64,000 nt of DNA from Ktedonobacter sp. SOSP1-85 (GTDB taxonomy: Bacteria > Chloroflexota > Ktedonobacteria > Ktedonobacterales > Ktedonobacteraceae), in assembly GCF_016587415.1 (NCBI RefSeq), contig NZ_BNJI01000001.1, positions 1,527,501-1,591,500 on the forward strand, written 5' to 3'. Position 1 is the stretch's first letter. Each line of letters begins with the position of its first letter. Shown piece after piece: positions 35,669-44,255 of the stretch. The notes below the pieces were generated by a model that was given only the letters and a program-made list of their open reading frames with translations, was not told where the DNA came from and searched no databases. The position numbers and the translations under genes are program-made.

Positions 35669-36766
35669 ATGATTTTGGCACAGGAGCTTATTAATTATAT
35701 CTGGTTAAAGAGTATGATACAGCCGGTATTTCGCATCATTATCCTCGTTGCCGCTACATTGATAGCGATCTTTCTAGGCTTGCAGTTCCGCCGTAGGCTC
35801 AGAGCGCGCTTGAAGAAAACGGTGCTCGACACCTGGATTATCGAGACGCTTGGAATACTCATCATTCTTCCGCCCGTGATTATTGTTCTGCTGATTGCGC
35901 CTATTATCTACGATTGGGGATTCAATCACTTTAAGGATTGGATAGATGGCATTGATACCACTCTCAAAATTGACTCAGGCAATCTCCCTAACACACTCTG
36001 GCATCTCTTCTGGACCTTCTTCTGGACAATTCTGGTCATCGCCCTGGGCCTGGGCACGGCGCGTACCGTTCGTGACCTAATTGTTCGCTCGCTGGGCGAG
36101 AATCGCATCGATATCAACATTCGCACGCTTATCGGGCGCATCTTCTATCTTGTCACGCTAATTATCGTGCTCTTTGTCCTGCTCTCAATCTGGAATATCC
36201 CCATCACGGCTCCCTTGACGATTCTGGGTGCCCTGACGGTTGCGATCACGGTCTCAATTCAGGATATCGTCAAAAATCTCTTCTCCGGCTTCTACCTCCT
36301 GGTTGAGCGCCCCTTCTACATTGGCAATATCATCACGACCAATAGCGTTGGCGTCAACTACACCGGGCGCGTAGAGGATATTCAGTTGCGCGCGACGAAG
36401 GTTCGCCAGCTCTCTGGTGAGGAGATCATGATCCCCAATGCCTATCTCTTCAATAACGTGGTCGTCAATAGCTCATACTATGGTGAGCGTCGCGCCGCCA
36501 TCACGATTACCTTGCCGCAAGACAAGTTTGTGAAGGAAGAGACAGCCGCCATCATTCTCCGCGAGCTTAAAGAAATTCCGGCTGTGATTCCTAAGCCCGA
36601 ACCAGGCGTACACTTTACGAGCTTTGCCGCGCAAAAAGTCACGCTGACCTTACGTTTCTGGATCAGCGTTGAGCAGACTGATACGATTACCGATGTGATG
36701 TTTGCGCTCTATCATGCGCTGCCTGATGCTGAGTTGACGGTGACCGAACTAGCTGGCAATATATAA
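35669..36766 (+). CDS. mscS: Mechanosensitive channel, MscS family
   Basis: 365 residues. Four hydrophobic segments (about 15-35, 55-80, 110-130, 155-185). The pore helix and Sm-like core are recognisable: TVAITVSIQDIVKNLFSGFYLLVERPF, then GRVEDIQLRATKVRQLSGEEIMIPNAYL. It opens under membrane tension to release osmolytes during hypo-osmotic shock. Slightly longer than E. coli MscS, with an extra N-terminal helix. Independent unit with its own promoter and structured leader. Confidence 0.92.
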   Translation: MILAQELINYIWLKSMIQPVFRIIILVAATLIAIFLGLQFRRRLRARLKKTVLDTWIIETLGILIILPPVIIVLLIAPIIYDWGFNHFKDWIDGIDTTLKIDSGNLPNTLWHLFWTFFWTILVIALGLGTARTVRDLIVRSLGENRIDINIRTLIGRIFYLVTLIIVLFVLLSIWNIPITAPLTILGALTVAITVSIQDIVKNLFSGFYLLVERPFYIGNIITTNSVGVNYTGRVEDIQLRATKVRQLSGEEIMIPNAYLFNNVVVNSSYYGERRAAITITLPQDKFVKEETAAIILRELKEIPAVIPKPEPGVHFTSFAAQKVTLTLRFWISVEQTDTITDVMFALYHALPDAELTVTELAGNI

Positions 36767-36783
36767 GCAAGCAAACTCCTACA

Positions 36784-36842
36784 TTCTGGTAGGTGGTGAG
36801 GTCTGACAGCCCGAGGCAGCCAGACCTCACCACCTACCAGAA
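36784..36842. repeat. 22-bp inverted repeat between mscS and nadD
   Basis: Arms 36784-36805 and 36821-36842 are perfect complements around a 15-nt loop. The position suggests transcription end after mscS, but no T-tract follows. Confidence 0.7.
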
Positions 36843-36871
36843 AACTGAAAAAATAAGAGGAAGAAATACCG

Positions 36872-37561
36872 TTGGAAGAGCAGCAGAGATCACAGCACAC
36901 GCAGCCGGTTGAACATATTGGTATTATGGGAGGCACCTTTGATCCTATTCATAATGCCCACCTGGCGGTTGCAGAGGAGGTTCGCGTCGCGCTGAATCTC
37001 TCATATATTCTTTTTATTCCGACTGGGCAGCCCCCACATAAACGTACGCATCACCTCACTCCATCCCAGCATCGCCTCGCCATGGTCGAGCGCGCCATTG
37101 CCTCGAATCCTTTTTTTGCCTGCTCGCGCATCGAGGTAGATTGGTCTGGCCCATCTTACACCACTGATACCCTGAAACGCCTGCGCGAGGAGCTCGGTTC
37201 CCGGGCCTGCCTCTATTTTATTATTGGCTGGGATAGCCTGCTTGATCTACACAAATGGCAGGATCCCGAGGGCATTCTTGCGCAGTTGACCGCGCTCGTG
37301 GCGGTGGGCCGCCCCGGCTATTCAGCGTCTGGGGCGCTTGGGAACCCCTTCGATCAGGATAATCTGGACAACACAGAGTATAATACAAAGCTAGAGGAGC
37401 GTTTGCCTGGTATCACACAACGTCTGCGTCTCGTGCAGGCTCCCATGCTGGAGATCTCTTCAACTGATCTACGCCAGCGTGTCGCCCAGGGACGTCCCAT
37501 ACGTTATCAAATGCCTGATGCTGTGACAGAATATATTCACGAACATCATCTCTACCAGTAA
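36872..37561 (+). CDS. nadD: Nicotinate-nucleotide adenylyltransferase
   Basis: 229 residues from TTG 36872 with GAGGAAG upstream. It adenylates nicotinate mononucleotide to make deamido-NAD. MGGTFDPIHNAHLAVAEEV is the nucleotidyl-transferase signature with the HxGH-like motif (HNAH); TGQPPHK, YFIIGWDSLLDLHKW and ISSTDLRQRVAQG(R) complete it. In many bacteria nadD is near small conserved genes; here an IscB element follows it. Confidence 0.95.
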   Translation: MEEQQRSQHTQPVEHIGIMGGTFDPIHNAHLAVAEEVRVALNLSYILFIPTGQPPHKRTHHLTPSQHRLAMVERAIASNPFFACSRIEVDWSGPSYTTDTLKRLREELGSRACLYFIIGWDSLLDLHKWQDPEGILAQLTALVAVGRPGYSASGALGNPFDQDNLDNTEYNTKLEERLPGITQRLRLVQAPMLEISSTDLRQRVAQGRPIRYQMPDAVTEYIHEHHLYQ

Positions 37562-37593
37562 TAGAGAGTAGAGGACATACATATTGTCAGGTA

Positions 37594-37852
37594 CCCCATG
37601 CCTAAAGGCAGGGGCTTGTGAAAGCAAGCTCGGACCTGTCCAGACTTAGCCATGGGCCTTCTGCTTAGGCAGGAGGTTATCAGGCTACGATAGAGGAGAA
37701 GTGTTCAAGTTCCTACCTACAGGTGCGTGCCAGCCGGTAGCTCTAGAATCTCTGGGTTAAACAGCAAAGCGGGGTCTATGCAGTGCTCAGGGAAAAGTAC
37801 CGCCCTCTATCATTGTCGAGGCAACCATTACCCTGGAAACAGGAGGCTCATT
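37594..37852 (+). ncRNA. Putative omega-RNA scaffold of IscB
   Basis: The non-coding stretch directly upstream of iscB, where IscB guide RNAs (omega-RNAs) are encoded. It is highly foldable: the left-end hairpin 37594-37614, GCTTG/CAAGC 37614-37629, CCTTCTGC/GCAGGAGG 37657-37676, and TAGCC/GGCTA enclosing it. The spacer-derived guide is expected just 5' of the element boundary, in host DNA ending near 37590. It ends at the AGGAGG of iscB. Family-based inference; no homology search was run. Confidence 0.7.
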
Positions 37853-39142
37853 TTGAGCAATGTTTTTGTGATTGATAGTGACTATACACCTTTAAATCCG
37901 GTGCATCCAGGACACGCGAGGCGCTTGCTCAGGCAAGGGAAAGCAGCCGTCTTTAGACGTTATCCGTTTACCATTGTGCTCAAACGGGTGGTAGAACAGC
38001 CAGAGGTCCACCCCTTGCGCCTCAAGCTCGATCCAGGCAGTAAAACGACGGGAATTGCCCTGGTGAACGATACCAACGGCCATATTGTGTTCGCGGCTGA
38101 ACTCTCACATCGAGGGCATGCAATTAAAGACAGTCTTGAGAGTCGTCGTGCAAGTCGCCAGGGGCGTAGGCAGCGTAAAACACGCTACCGCAAGCCGCGA
38201 TTTGACAATCGACGGAGGAAGAAGGGATGGTTGCCACCCTCGTTAGAAAGTCGCCTTGCCAACATTCTGACGTGGGTAGTTCGTCTGTGTCGCTATGCTC
38301 CCATTGCCGCTCTGAGTCAGGAGCTGGTGAAGTTTGATCTGCAATTGATGGAGCATCCCGACATTGCAGGCGTGCAATATCAACAAGGAACCTTGCAAGG
38401 CTATGAGGTCAGGGAATACTTGCTGGAAAAATGGGAACGCACGTGTGCCTATTGTGGCAAACAAGAGGTCTCGCTTCAGGTAGAGCATATCCATCCACGT
38501 GCCCGTCGTGGGACGAACAGGATAAGCAATCTGACCTTGGCTTGCCAAGCATGCAATACTGCCAAAGGCACTCAGGAGATCGACGTCTTCTTGCAAAAGA
38601 AACCTGATGTGCTCAAGCGTCTTCTCGCTCAGGTCAAAAAGCCACTCAAGGATGCCAGCGCTGTCAATAGCACACGCTGTGCTTTGCGAGAACGGCTCAA
38701 AGCTCTCGGTTTGCCTGTCGAGTGTGGGAGCGGTGGCTTGACGAAGTGGAATCGTAGCACGCGAGGACTCCCCAAAACCCACTGGCTGGATGCAGCTTGC
38801 GTAGGCAAGAGCACGCCTGATGTGCTTGTGCAGAAGGGAGTCATCCCACTGCGCATCAAAGCGACAGGGCATGGGAGGAGGCAAATGTGTGTGCCTGACA
38901 AGTATGGCTTCCCCAAGCAGCACAAAGAGCGAAAAAAGACATTTCTTGGGTATCAAACGGGTGATCTGGTCAAAGCCATAACGCCCAAAGGAACATTTGA
39001 AGGACGGATAGCCATTCGTCATCGGCCTTCATTCCGACTGCAGAAGGTCGATATTCACCCCAAATATATGCGGTGTGTGCAACGATCCGATGGCTATGAG
39101 TATACACAGAAAGGAGTGCGCCATGCTCCTCCCCATGGCTAA
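37853..39142 (+). CDS. iscB: IscB RNA-guided nuclease
   Basis: 429 residues from TTG 37853, six bases after AGGAGG (37841-37846); an upstream in-frame ATG at 37727 would run through the RNA scaffold. Domains: PLMP-like N-terminus (here PLNP); RuvC-I D60 in LDPGSKTTGIAL; Arg-rich bridge helix near 90-120; RuvC-II E157 in SQELVKFD; HNH with Cys pairs 198/201 and 231/234 and catalytic H212 (VEHIHPRARRGTNRISNL); RuvC-III H310/D313 in HWLDAACVG. All catalytic residues are intact. IscB is the ancestor of Cas9 and cleaves DNA with an omega-RNA guide. The stop codon lies in the right-end hairpin loop. Confidence 0.95.
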   Translation: MSNVFVIDSDYTPLNPVHPGHARRLLRQGKAAVFRRYPFTIVLKRVVEQPEVHPLRLKLDPGSKTTGIALVNDTNGHIVFAAELSHRGHAIKDSLESRRASRQGRRQRKTRYRKPRFDNRRRKKGWLPPSLESRLANILTWVVRLCRYAPIAALSQELVKFDLQLMEHPDIAGVQYQQGTLQGYEVREYLLEKWERTCAYCGKQEVSLQVEHIHPRARRGTNRISNLTLACQACNTAKGTQEIDVFLQKKPDVLKRLLAQVKKPLKDASAVNSTRCALRERLKALGLPVECGSGGLTKWNRSTRGLPKTHWLDAACVGKSTPDVLVQKGVIPLRIKATGHGRRQMCVPDKYGFPKQHKERKKTFLGYQTGDLVKAITPKGTFEGRIAIRHRPSFRLQKVDIHPKYMRCVQRSDGYEYTQKGVRHAPPHG

Positions 39143-39151
39143 AGCCAGGGG
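39131..39151. repeat. Right-end hairpin of the IscB element
   Basis: CCCC-A-TGGC, TAAA loop, GCCA-GGGG. The loop's TAA (39140-39142) is the iscB stop codon. It differs from the left-end hairpin at a compensated pair. Confidence 0.85.
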
Positions 39152-39174
39152 TCCCCGCATGGCCCAATTTTTAG

Positions 39175-39402
39175 ATGGAGCCAGTACAGTTTGAGATCGG
39201 CGATCGCCTGCGCCTGCGTAAGAAGCATCCCTGCGGTGGTTTTGACTGGGAGGTCTATCGCCTGGGGGCGGACATCGGCTTGCGCTGCGAGACCTGCGGT
39301 CGCCACATTCTCCTTCCACGCTCCGAGGTTGAGCGTCGCATGAAACAGCGTTTACCCCGCCTTCCCAAGCCAGAAGACGACTTTGATCCATATGAGCTCT
39401 AA
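39175..39402 (+). CDS. DUF951 small zinc-ribbon-like protein
   Basis: 75 residues. The DUF951 pattern is complete: FEIGDRLRLRKKHPCGG, W(E)VYRLGADIGLRCETCGRHILLPRSEVERR, with Cys at CGG and CETCG that probably bind zinc. Function unknown; widely conserved in Firmicutes and Chloroflexota. The ATG lies only a few bases beyond the IscB right end and no strong ribosome site is visible, so its original upstream region may have been separated by the insertion. Confidence 0.9.
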   Translation: MEPVQFEIGDRLRLRKKHPCGGFDWEVYRLGADIGLRCETCGRHILLPRSEVERRMKQRLPRLPKPEDDFDPYEL

Positions 39403-39505
39403 ATCTGCGATCGCCCTCTAACATCCTCACCCGTACCTCTTCACAGATCCGGGTGAGTTTTCCCTCGACGCCCACGAGCATATGCTCATAAAGGAGAACA
39501 TCTGA

Positions 39506-40930
39506 ATGGCAGTAGCCAAACCGAGAGGGGGCTTTCTTACCCTTCTCCGCAAGCCAGATTTTTTGCGCCTCTGGCTGGCCCAACTCATCTCACAAACAAT
39601 TTTTAATGCCTCCAACTGTGCCATCATGCTCCTTATTGAAGCAATCACCCAATCGACGACACAGTTGGGGCTGGCCATTATCAGCTTCAGCCTGCCTGCG
39701 GTGCTCTTTGGCGCGCCCGCCGGGGTTCTTGTTGATCGGATGTCGAAGCGCAAGGTGCTCTGGAGCAGCAACTGTTTACGCGGCATCGTCAGCCTTATTT
39801 TCGTGCTCTCGCTACTCTTTAATCACAATGCCCTGCTACCCGTTTACGCGCTCTCATTTATTGTTTCTACTATTTGCCAGTTCTTCGCGCCCGCAGAGTC
39901 CGCCACCATTCCGATGCTCGTCAATAATGAGGAGTTGATGCCCGCGCTCTCCCTCTTCAATATTACGATCATGATTTCGCAGGCCCTGGGCTTTGTGGTC
40001 CTCACACCGCTCGCCTTGCTATTCCTGCCAACCATTCATCTCTTTGGCCTGACACTCGACCCTTTTGTGCAGGTCTACGCGGCGACGGCGCTGCTCTATC
40101 TCGTCTGCTCCGGACTTATTCTCCTCATTCCAAACAAGAGCTTTGCCCCTCATATACAGGCACCCAAGGATGACGACCTGACCGCGCAAACCATTGGGGC
40201 GATGGGACATATCTGGCAAGAAATGGCTCAGGGATGGAACTTTGTGCGCACCAATAAGCCACTCTTTCTGGCGGTCGTACAACTCTCCTTCGCGGGTGTG
40301 ATTATCTTTGTCATTAGTGAAATCGCGACCCCAATGGTGAAAGATCTGCTGAGCCTTCCCGCTAATACAATGCCGATTGTCTTTGCGCCTGCTGGTATCG
40401 GCCTGATCGCCGGTTCGCTGCTGATGCCGCAACTGGTCAAACGCCTGGGACAATATCGCACCATTCACTTCGGCGCCCTGGGCCTGACACTTGCCACAGC
40501 GATCATTCCTCTGCTCACCCTGGTTGTGCGCCTGCTTGCGCCGCAAAGCTGGCGTGGCAATCCCTGGTTGATGATCATGGTAGCCGTCTTGATGTTCGCG
40601 GCTGGCATCGCGCTGGACTTTATCAATATTCCCTCGCAGACCGCCATTCAGGAACTGACGCCTGATAAGCTCAAGGGACGCGTGCTCTCGCTGCAAATCG
40701 TGCTCTATAGCGCCTGCTCTATCCCGGTCCTACTCTTTCTAGGGGCTGCCTCCGACCTCTTTGGCATTGACCGGGTCCTCTACCTGCTGGCCGGCCTTCA
40801 CCTGGCCTTTGGCCTCTGGTGTATCTACTTTGAGCGCAAATATAAGCTCACGGATCGCCCACAGGCAGTGCCCGTGGTCATACCGCTGGAACACGTGGTC
40901 ATCCCCCAGGAACAGGAAGAGAGGGTGTAG
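39506..40930 (+). CDS. MFS transporter (EntS/MFS_3-like)
   Basis: 474 residues, about 12 membrane helices. GVLVDRMSKRKVLW is the cytoplasmic loop 2-3 motif of MFS, and a central loop (about residues 215-250) splits the two six-helix halves. It resembles EntS-type exporters. Substrate unknown. Strong AAAGGAGA ribosome site. C-terminal acidic tail (VIPQEQEERV). Confidence 0.88.
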   Translation: MAVAKPRGGFLTLLRKPDFLRLWLAQLISQTIFNASNCAIMLLIEAITQSTTQLGLAIISFSLPAVLFGAPAGVLVDRMSKRKVLWSSNCLRGIVSLIFVLSLLFNHNALLPVYALSFIVSTICQFFAPAESATIPMLVNNEELMPALSLFNITIMISQALGFVVLTPLALLFLPTIHLFGLTLDPFVQVYAATALLYLVCSGLILLIPNKSFAPHIQAPKDDDLTAQTIGAMGHIWQEMAQGWNFVRTNKPLFLAVVQLSFAGVIIFVISEIATPMVKDLLSLPANTMPIVFAPAGIGLIAGSLLMPQLVKRLGQYRTIHFGALGLTLATAIIPLLTLVVRLLAPQSWRGNPWLMIMVAVLMFAAGIALDFINIPSQTAIQELTPDKLKGRVLSLQIVLYSACSIPVLLFLGAASDLFGIDRVLYLLAGLHLAFGLWCIYFERKYKLTDRPQAVPVVIPLEHVVIPQEQEERV

Positions 40931-41049
40931 TCAAACATATTTGTTGACGCTATACAGGTTCAGCATCTACAATACATAGCAGACTGATCCAGTCTAAACC
41001 ACAGCCGCATCGATGAGGTCGTTGTTTAGCATAGCAACCAGGAGAGCGC

Positions 41050-41874
41050 ATGGATACCCAGACGCAAATTATAGAACAAATCGCACCCTATCAGCCCTGG
41101 CTCACCCTGTGCGGTGTCCTGGTGCTTTTCCTACTTCTACGTGCCACGCGCAGGGCCTTGCGCCGGCGGGTAGACGAGATCGGGTACTGGCTGCTAGGCG
41201 AGCGTGGGCGGCTCATCTGGTTCTGGATCAATGCCCCTGGTGTCATGCTGCATGAACTCAGTCACGCGGCAGTCGTCCTGCTCTTCACCCCCTTCGGCTT
41301 TCGCATCACCAGTATCACGCTCTTCCGTGTACAACCGACTACAGCACGCGACCGATATGGACGCGTTGTGCGGAGCGGGGGACGCCAATCGCTGCAACTG
41401 GGCGAGGTACAATACGTTCGTCCCCAGGGAAAGCTTATCAGCTATGTGGGGGATGGACTCAGCGGCATTGCGCCGCTCTTTGGAGGCACCGCCATGTTCG
41501 CTTTCCTCTATTGGATCGCGACCGGCTATAATCTCTGGGACATTCCCCTCGACGCGCACCAGAACTGGCAGTTGCTCCGCCCCGACTGGCCCTGGTGGAC
41601 GCTCATCTTCGCGCCCTACCTGATCCTGACGGTCACCTCCGAACTCTGGCCCAGTCGCCAGGACTGGACGGGAGCGCGCTGGTTTATGGTCGGCCTCTGT
41701 ACCTGTCTCTTGCTGGCTCTCGGTCTGCTCTGGTACACCAATCACCTGGCACGCGTGCTCTCTCTGAGCACATTTATGGCCTCACGCATCGATTTCGCCC
41801 TGGTCGTCCTGATCGTGCTCGACCTGCTCTTTCTGATCATCGCCGAGCTGACCGCGAGAGGGGTGCGCCACTGA
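41050..41874 (+). CDS. Membrane HExxH (M50-like) protein
   Basis: 274 residues with about six hydrophobic segments. Segment 2 carries APGVMLHELSHAAVVLLF, the HExxH zinc motif within a helix as in site-2 protease relatives (M50/DUF3267-like). No clear second zinc ligand of LDG type is recognised, so activity is uncertain; a PYLILTVTSELWPSRQDW stretch may hold it. The stop overlaps the next gene's ATG (TGATG), so it is probably coupled to the kinase. Confidence 0.75.
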   Translation: MDTQTQIIEQIAPYQPWLTLCGVLVLFLLLRATRRALRRRVDEIGYWLLGERGRLIWFWINAPGVMLHELSHAAVVLLFTPFGFRITSITLFRVQPTTARDRYGRVVRSGGRQSLQLGEVQYVRPQGKLISYVGDGLSGIAPLFGGTAMFAFLYWIATGYNLWDIPLDAHQNWQLLRPDWPWWTLIFAPYLILTVTSELWPSRQDWTGARWFMVGLCTCLLLALGLLWYTNHLARVLSLSTFMASRIDFALVVLIVLDLLFLIIAELTARGVRH

Positions 41875-42449
41875 TGTCCACGGACAAGACCACGCCGCTT
41901 ATTCTTATCACCGGCCATCCTTGTACAGGCAAGACAACGCTTGGGCAGCGCCTGGCGGCTGATCTGAAGCTTCCCTTTATCAATAAAGATGGTATCAAAG
42001 AGCAGCTTTTTGAGTCCCTTGGCTGGTCGGATCGCGAGGCCAGTCGTCGCCTGGCACCAACCACTTTCGCCCTGCTCTATCACTTCCTCACAGCCCAGCT
42101 ACGCGCGGGACAGCCCTGTATCGCCGAGGCTAATTTCGACCCAGCCTTTGCCACAGAAGAATTTCGCACCCGCCAGCAAAACTTTCCTCTGCGCATCTTC
42201 CAGCTTCTCTGCTACGCTGATGGACAGATACTCTTTGAGCGCTTTCAACTGCGCTCTGAATCCGGAGAGCGGCATCCAGGGCATCAGGATCACCTGGCCT
42301 ATGACGAGTGGCGCACCCGGCTTAGCAATGGTCGCCTGGAACCGCTGCAACTCGACTGCACACTCTACGAGCTTGACACCAGTGACTTCGCCGCCATCGA
42401 TTACAAGCACATCTTAAACACGATGCGCGACTTCCTGGTCACATCCTGA
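41874..42449 (+). CDS. P-loop kinase (AAA_33-like)
   Basis: 191 residues from ATG 41874. Walker A ITGHPCTGKTTLGQRLA at the N-terminus; FINKDGIKEQLFESLGW resembles the LID/acceptor region of small-molecule kinases. Predicted to phosphorylate a small molecule or nucleic acid end; substrate unknown. It overlaps the preceding membrane protein by one base. It converges with mutL (6-base gap) with no terminator between. Confidence 0.85.
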   Translation: MSTDKTTPLILITGHPCTGKTTLGQRLAADLKLPFINKDGIKEQLFESLGWSDREASRRLAPTTFALLYHFLTAQLRAGQPCIAEANFDPAFATEEFRTRQQNFPLRIFQLLCYADGQILFERFQLRSESGERHPGHQDHLAYDEWRTRLSNGRLEPLQLDCTLYELDTSDFAAIDYKHILNTMRDFLVTS

Positions 42450-42455
42450 CAAAAG

Positions 42456-44255
42456 CTACCAATCAAATTTCTCGATGAGAAAGCTGCGGCTATAATGGAG
42501 TAGGATCGGGCTACCATGCGGGCAGACTGCCGGTACGGAGGCGTGTGCCAGCGAGGTCAGAAGTGACTGTTGCTCACCCTGGCTAAGTTCGCGGCCCCGC
42601 CGCAGGGCCGAGCGACAGGACAGGCCAATCAAGAGGCTGTGCTCCCAATCCTCATTATCTTCGGCGGCGATCTGTACCAGGTCCTCGACCTGACCCACAA
42701 GCTGCTCATACCCTTCTCCACCTGGAATCGAGCGCACAAGGAAACTGCGCCCGCCGAAGCGCTCACACTCCAAACCCAGCCCACGCAACATGGGGAGACG
42801 CTCTTCCAATAGTTCCGCCTCGTGGCGCTTCAGCTCAACAATCACTGGCTCCAACAGGAGATGCCCATTAACGGCCTCGCCCTCCTCATCCTCTGCCGAA
42901 TCGATGCCATGAGCGTAACGCTGGCGCAGGTGCTCATAGATTACACGCTCATGCGCCCGGTGCTGATCGACGAGGTAGAGGCTGCCATCGGGAGCCTCGG
43001 CCAGGATCACCGCACGTTGCAGCTGGGCCAGGGGGCGCAACTGAGCAATCGCCTCCGCCGAGGCGGGGGACGCGGCCTCCGCCAGGTACTCCTCGGCAGT
43101 CTCGCTCATATGCAACCCTCTGCGACGTGCACCAGGCAGCCTGTGTTGGGTCGCCAGGACCGGCCCGGGGAATTTGACCTCCTCCGGCAGGACAGGGCTA
43201 CGCTCCAGCACAGCCTGGACCGACTCCGTCAGGAGATCAAGCACCTCCCGCTCACGGAGCAGGCGCACCTCGGTCTTGGCCGGATGTACATTCACATCGA
43301 CCTCGTTGGGGGCGACCTCGATAAAGAGTACAAGCAGGGGATGCTTTCCCTTGGCTAACAGGCCACGATAGCCCTTCTCCACAGCGTCATAGAGTGCCCG
43401 CGATTGAACCCAGCGCCCATTCACAAAGAGCGTCACGTACTGCCGGTTGTTCTGCGCCAACACCCGATTTCCGATGTAGCCATGGATGCGATACTGCTCA
43501 CCAGCGCCTCGCTCCACCTCGTAGAGCATCTCATTGAGCGGCAGGGAATAGATTTCAGTCAGCGCGGTTTTTAGCTCACCCGAGCCGCTTGTCTGTAAGG
43601 CGATATGCTCATCGAGCACCAATGTAAAGCGCACCCCTGGATAGCCCAGGGCATAGCGCCGTATATAGTGGAGAATATGCCCATTCTCGGTACGCGCTCC
43701 ACGGATAAATTTCAGGCGCGCGGGCACGTTAAAGAAGAGATCACGCACCGTCACCGTGGTTCCAGGGACCCTGGCTTTGCGCCCACGCTCAACCACCTCG
43801 CCTCCACGCAGGGTCACGAACTGGGCAGGACGTTCTTCACTTGTATCTCCGGTCTCGCTGGCCCTGCTCTCAAGGGTCATCTCGGCAATGGTGGCGATGC
43901 TCGCCAGAGCCTCACCACGAAAGCCAAGTGTTCCCAAACGTTCCAGATCCTCAATGGTCGAGAGCTTGCTGGTACTATGCCGCAAACAGGCCCGCTCCAA
44001 CTCGTCCTCAGGAATGCCAATGCCATCATCGCTGACACGCATGAGGCGCAACCCGCCGCCACGTACCTCGATCCGTATCGCACGGGCCTGGGCGTCTAAA
44101 GCGTTCTCAACCAGTTCTTTGATAACGGATACCGGGCGCTCAATGACCTCGCCCGCCGCGATGCGCTCGGCGACCTCGTCGGGTAAGACCACGATTGGTC
44201 TGCGGGCTGGACGCTGCTCCAGATTGTTTTCTGCTCGCTCGTACAACTGACTCAT
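42456..44255 (-). CDS. mutL: DNA mismatch repair protein MutL
   Basis: 599 residues. GHKL ATPase N-terminus intact: IAAGEVIERPVSVIKELVENALDA, DDGIGI, RHSTSKL, GFRGEAL. The C-terminal endonuclease motif reads DQHRAHERVIYE (canonical DQHAxxExxxxE) near residue 428, and the final motif is CPHGSP instead of CPHGRP. Both changes are conservative in charge of the metal-binding acids, so nicking activity is likely but unproven. It overlaps mutS by four bases. Confidence 0.96.
   Translation of the reverse strand: MSQLYERAENNLEQRPARRPIVVLPDEVAERIAAGEVIERPVSVIKELVENALDAQARAIRIEVRGGGLRLMRVSDDGIGIPEDELERACLRHSTSKLSTIEDLERLGTLGFRGEALASIATIAEMTLESRASETGDTSEERPAQFVTLRGGEVVERGRKARVPGTTVTVRDLFFNVPARLKFIRGARTENGHILHYIRRYALGYPGVRFTLVLDEHIALQTSGSGELKTALTEIYSLPLNEMLYEVERGAGEQYRIHGYIGNRVLAQNNRQYVTLFVNGRWVQSRALYDAVEKGYRGLLAKGKHPLLVLFIEVAPNEVDVNVHPAKTEVRLLREREVLDLLTESVQAVLERSPVLPEEVKFPGPVLATQHRLPGARRRGLHMSETAEEYLAEAASPASAEAIAQLRPLAQLQRAVILAEAPDGSLYLVDQHRAHERVIYEHLRQRYAHGIDSAEDEEGEAVNGHLLLEPVIVELKRHEAELLEERLPMLRGLGLECERFGGRSFLVRSIPGGEGYEQLVGQVEDLVQIAAEDNEDWEHSLLIGLSCRSALRRGRELSQGEQQSLLTSLAHASVPAVCPHGSPILLHYSRSFLIEKFDW

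Larger units (their letters stand above)
37585..39165 (+). mobile_element. IscB-bearing IS605-like element
   Basis: About 1.6 kb between nadD and the DUF951 gene. Both ends carry nearly the same hairpin: CCCCATGCCTAAAGGCAGGGG (37594-37614) and CCCCATGGCTAAAGCCAGGGG (39131-39151), the subterminal imperfect palindromes expected for elements moved by a Y1 (TnpA) transposase. No TnpA gene is present, so it needs a transposase in trans. Exact boundaries are not fixed; no target duplication is expected for this family. Confidence 0.8.

Noticed and set aside
37727..37852. Longer IscB N-terminus from the ATG at 37727
   Set aside because: These 42 residues run through the predicted RNA scaffold; the TTG at 37853 has AGGAGG at ideal spacing and matches the family start.
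37853..39142. Cas9 or TnpB identity for the nuclease
   Set aside because: No REC lobe, PAM-interacting domain, tracrRNA or array, so not Cas9; HNH inserted in RuvC excludes TnpB. IscB fits fully.
41595..41873. N-terminal extension of the P-loop kinase
   Set aside because: It overlaps the membrane HExxH gene in another frame; the kinase fold starts right after ATG 41874.
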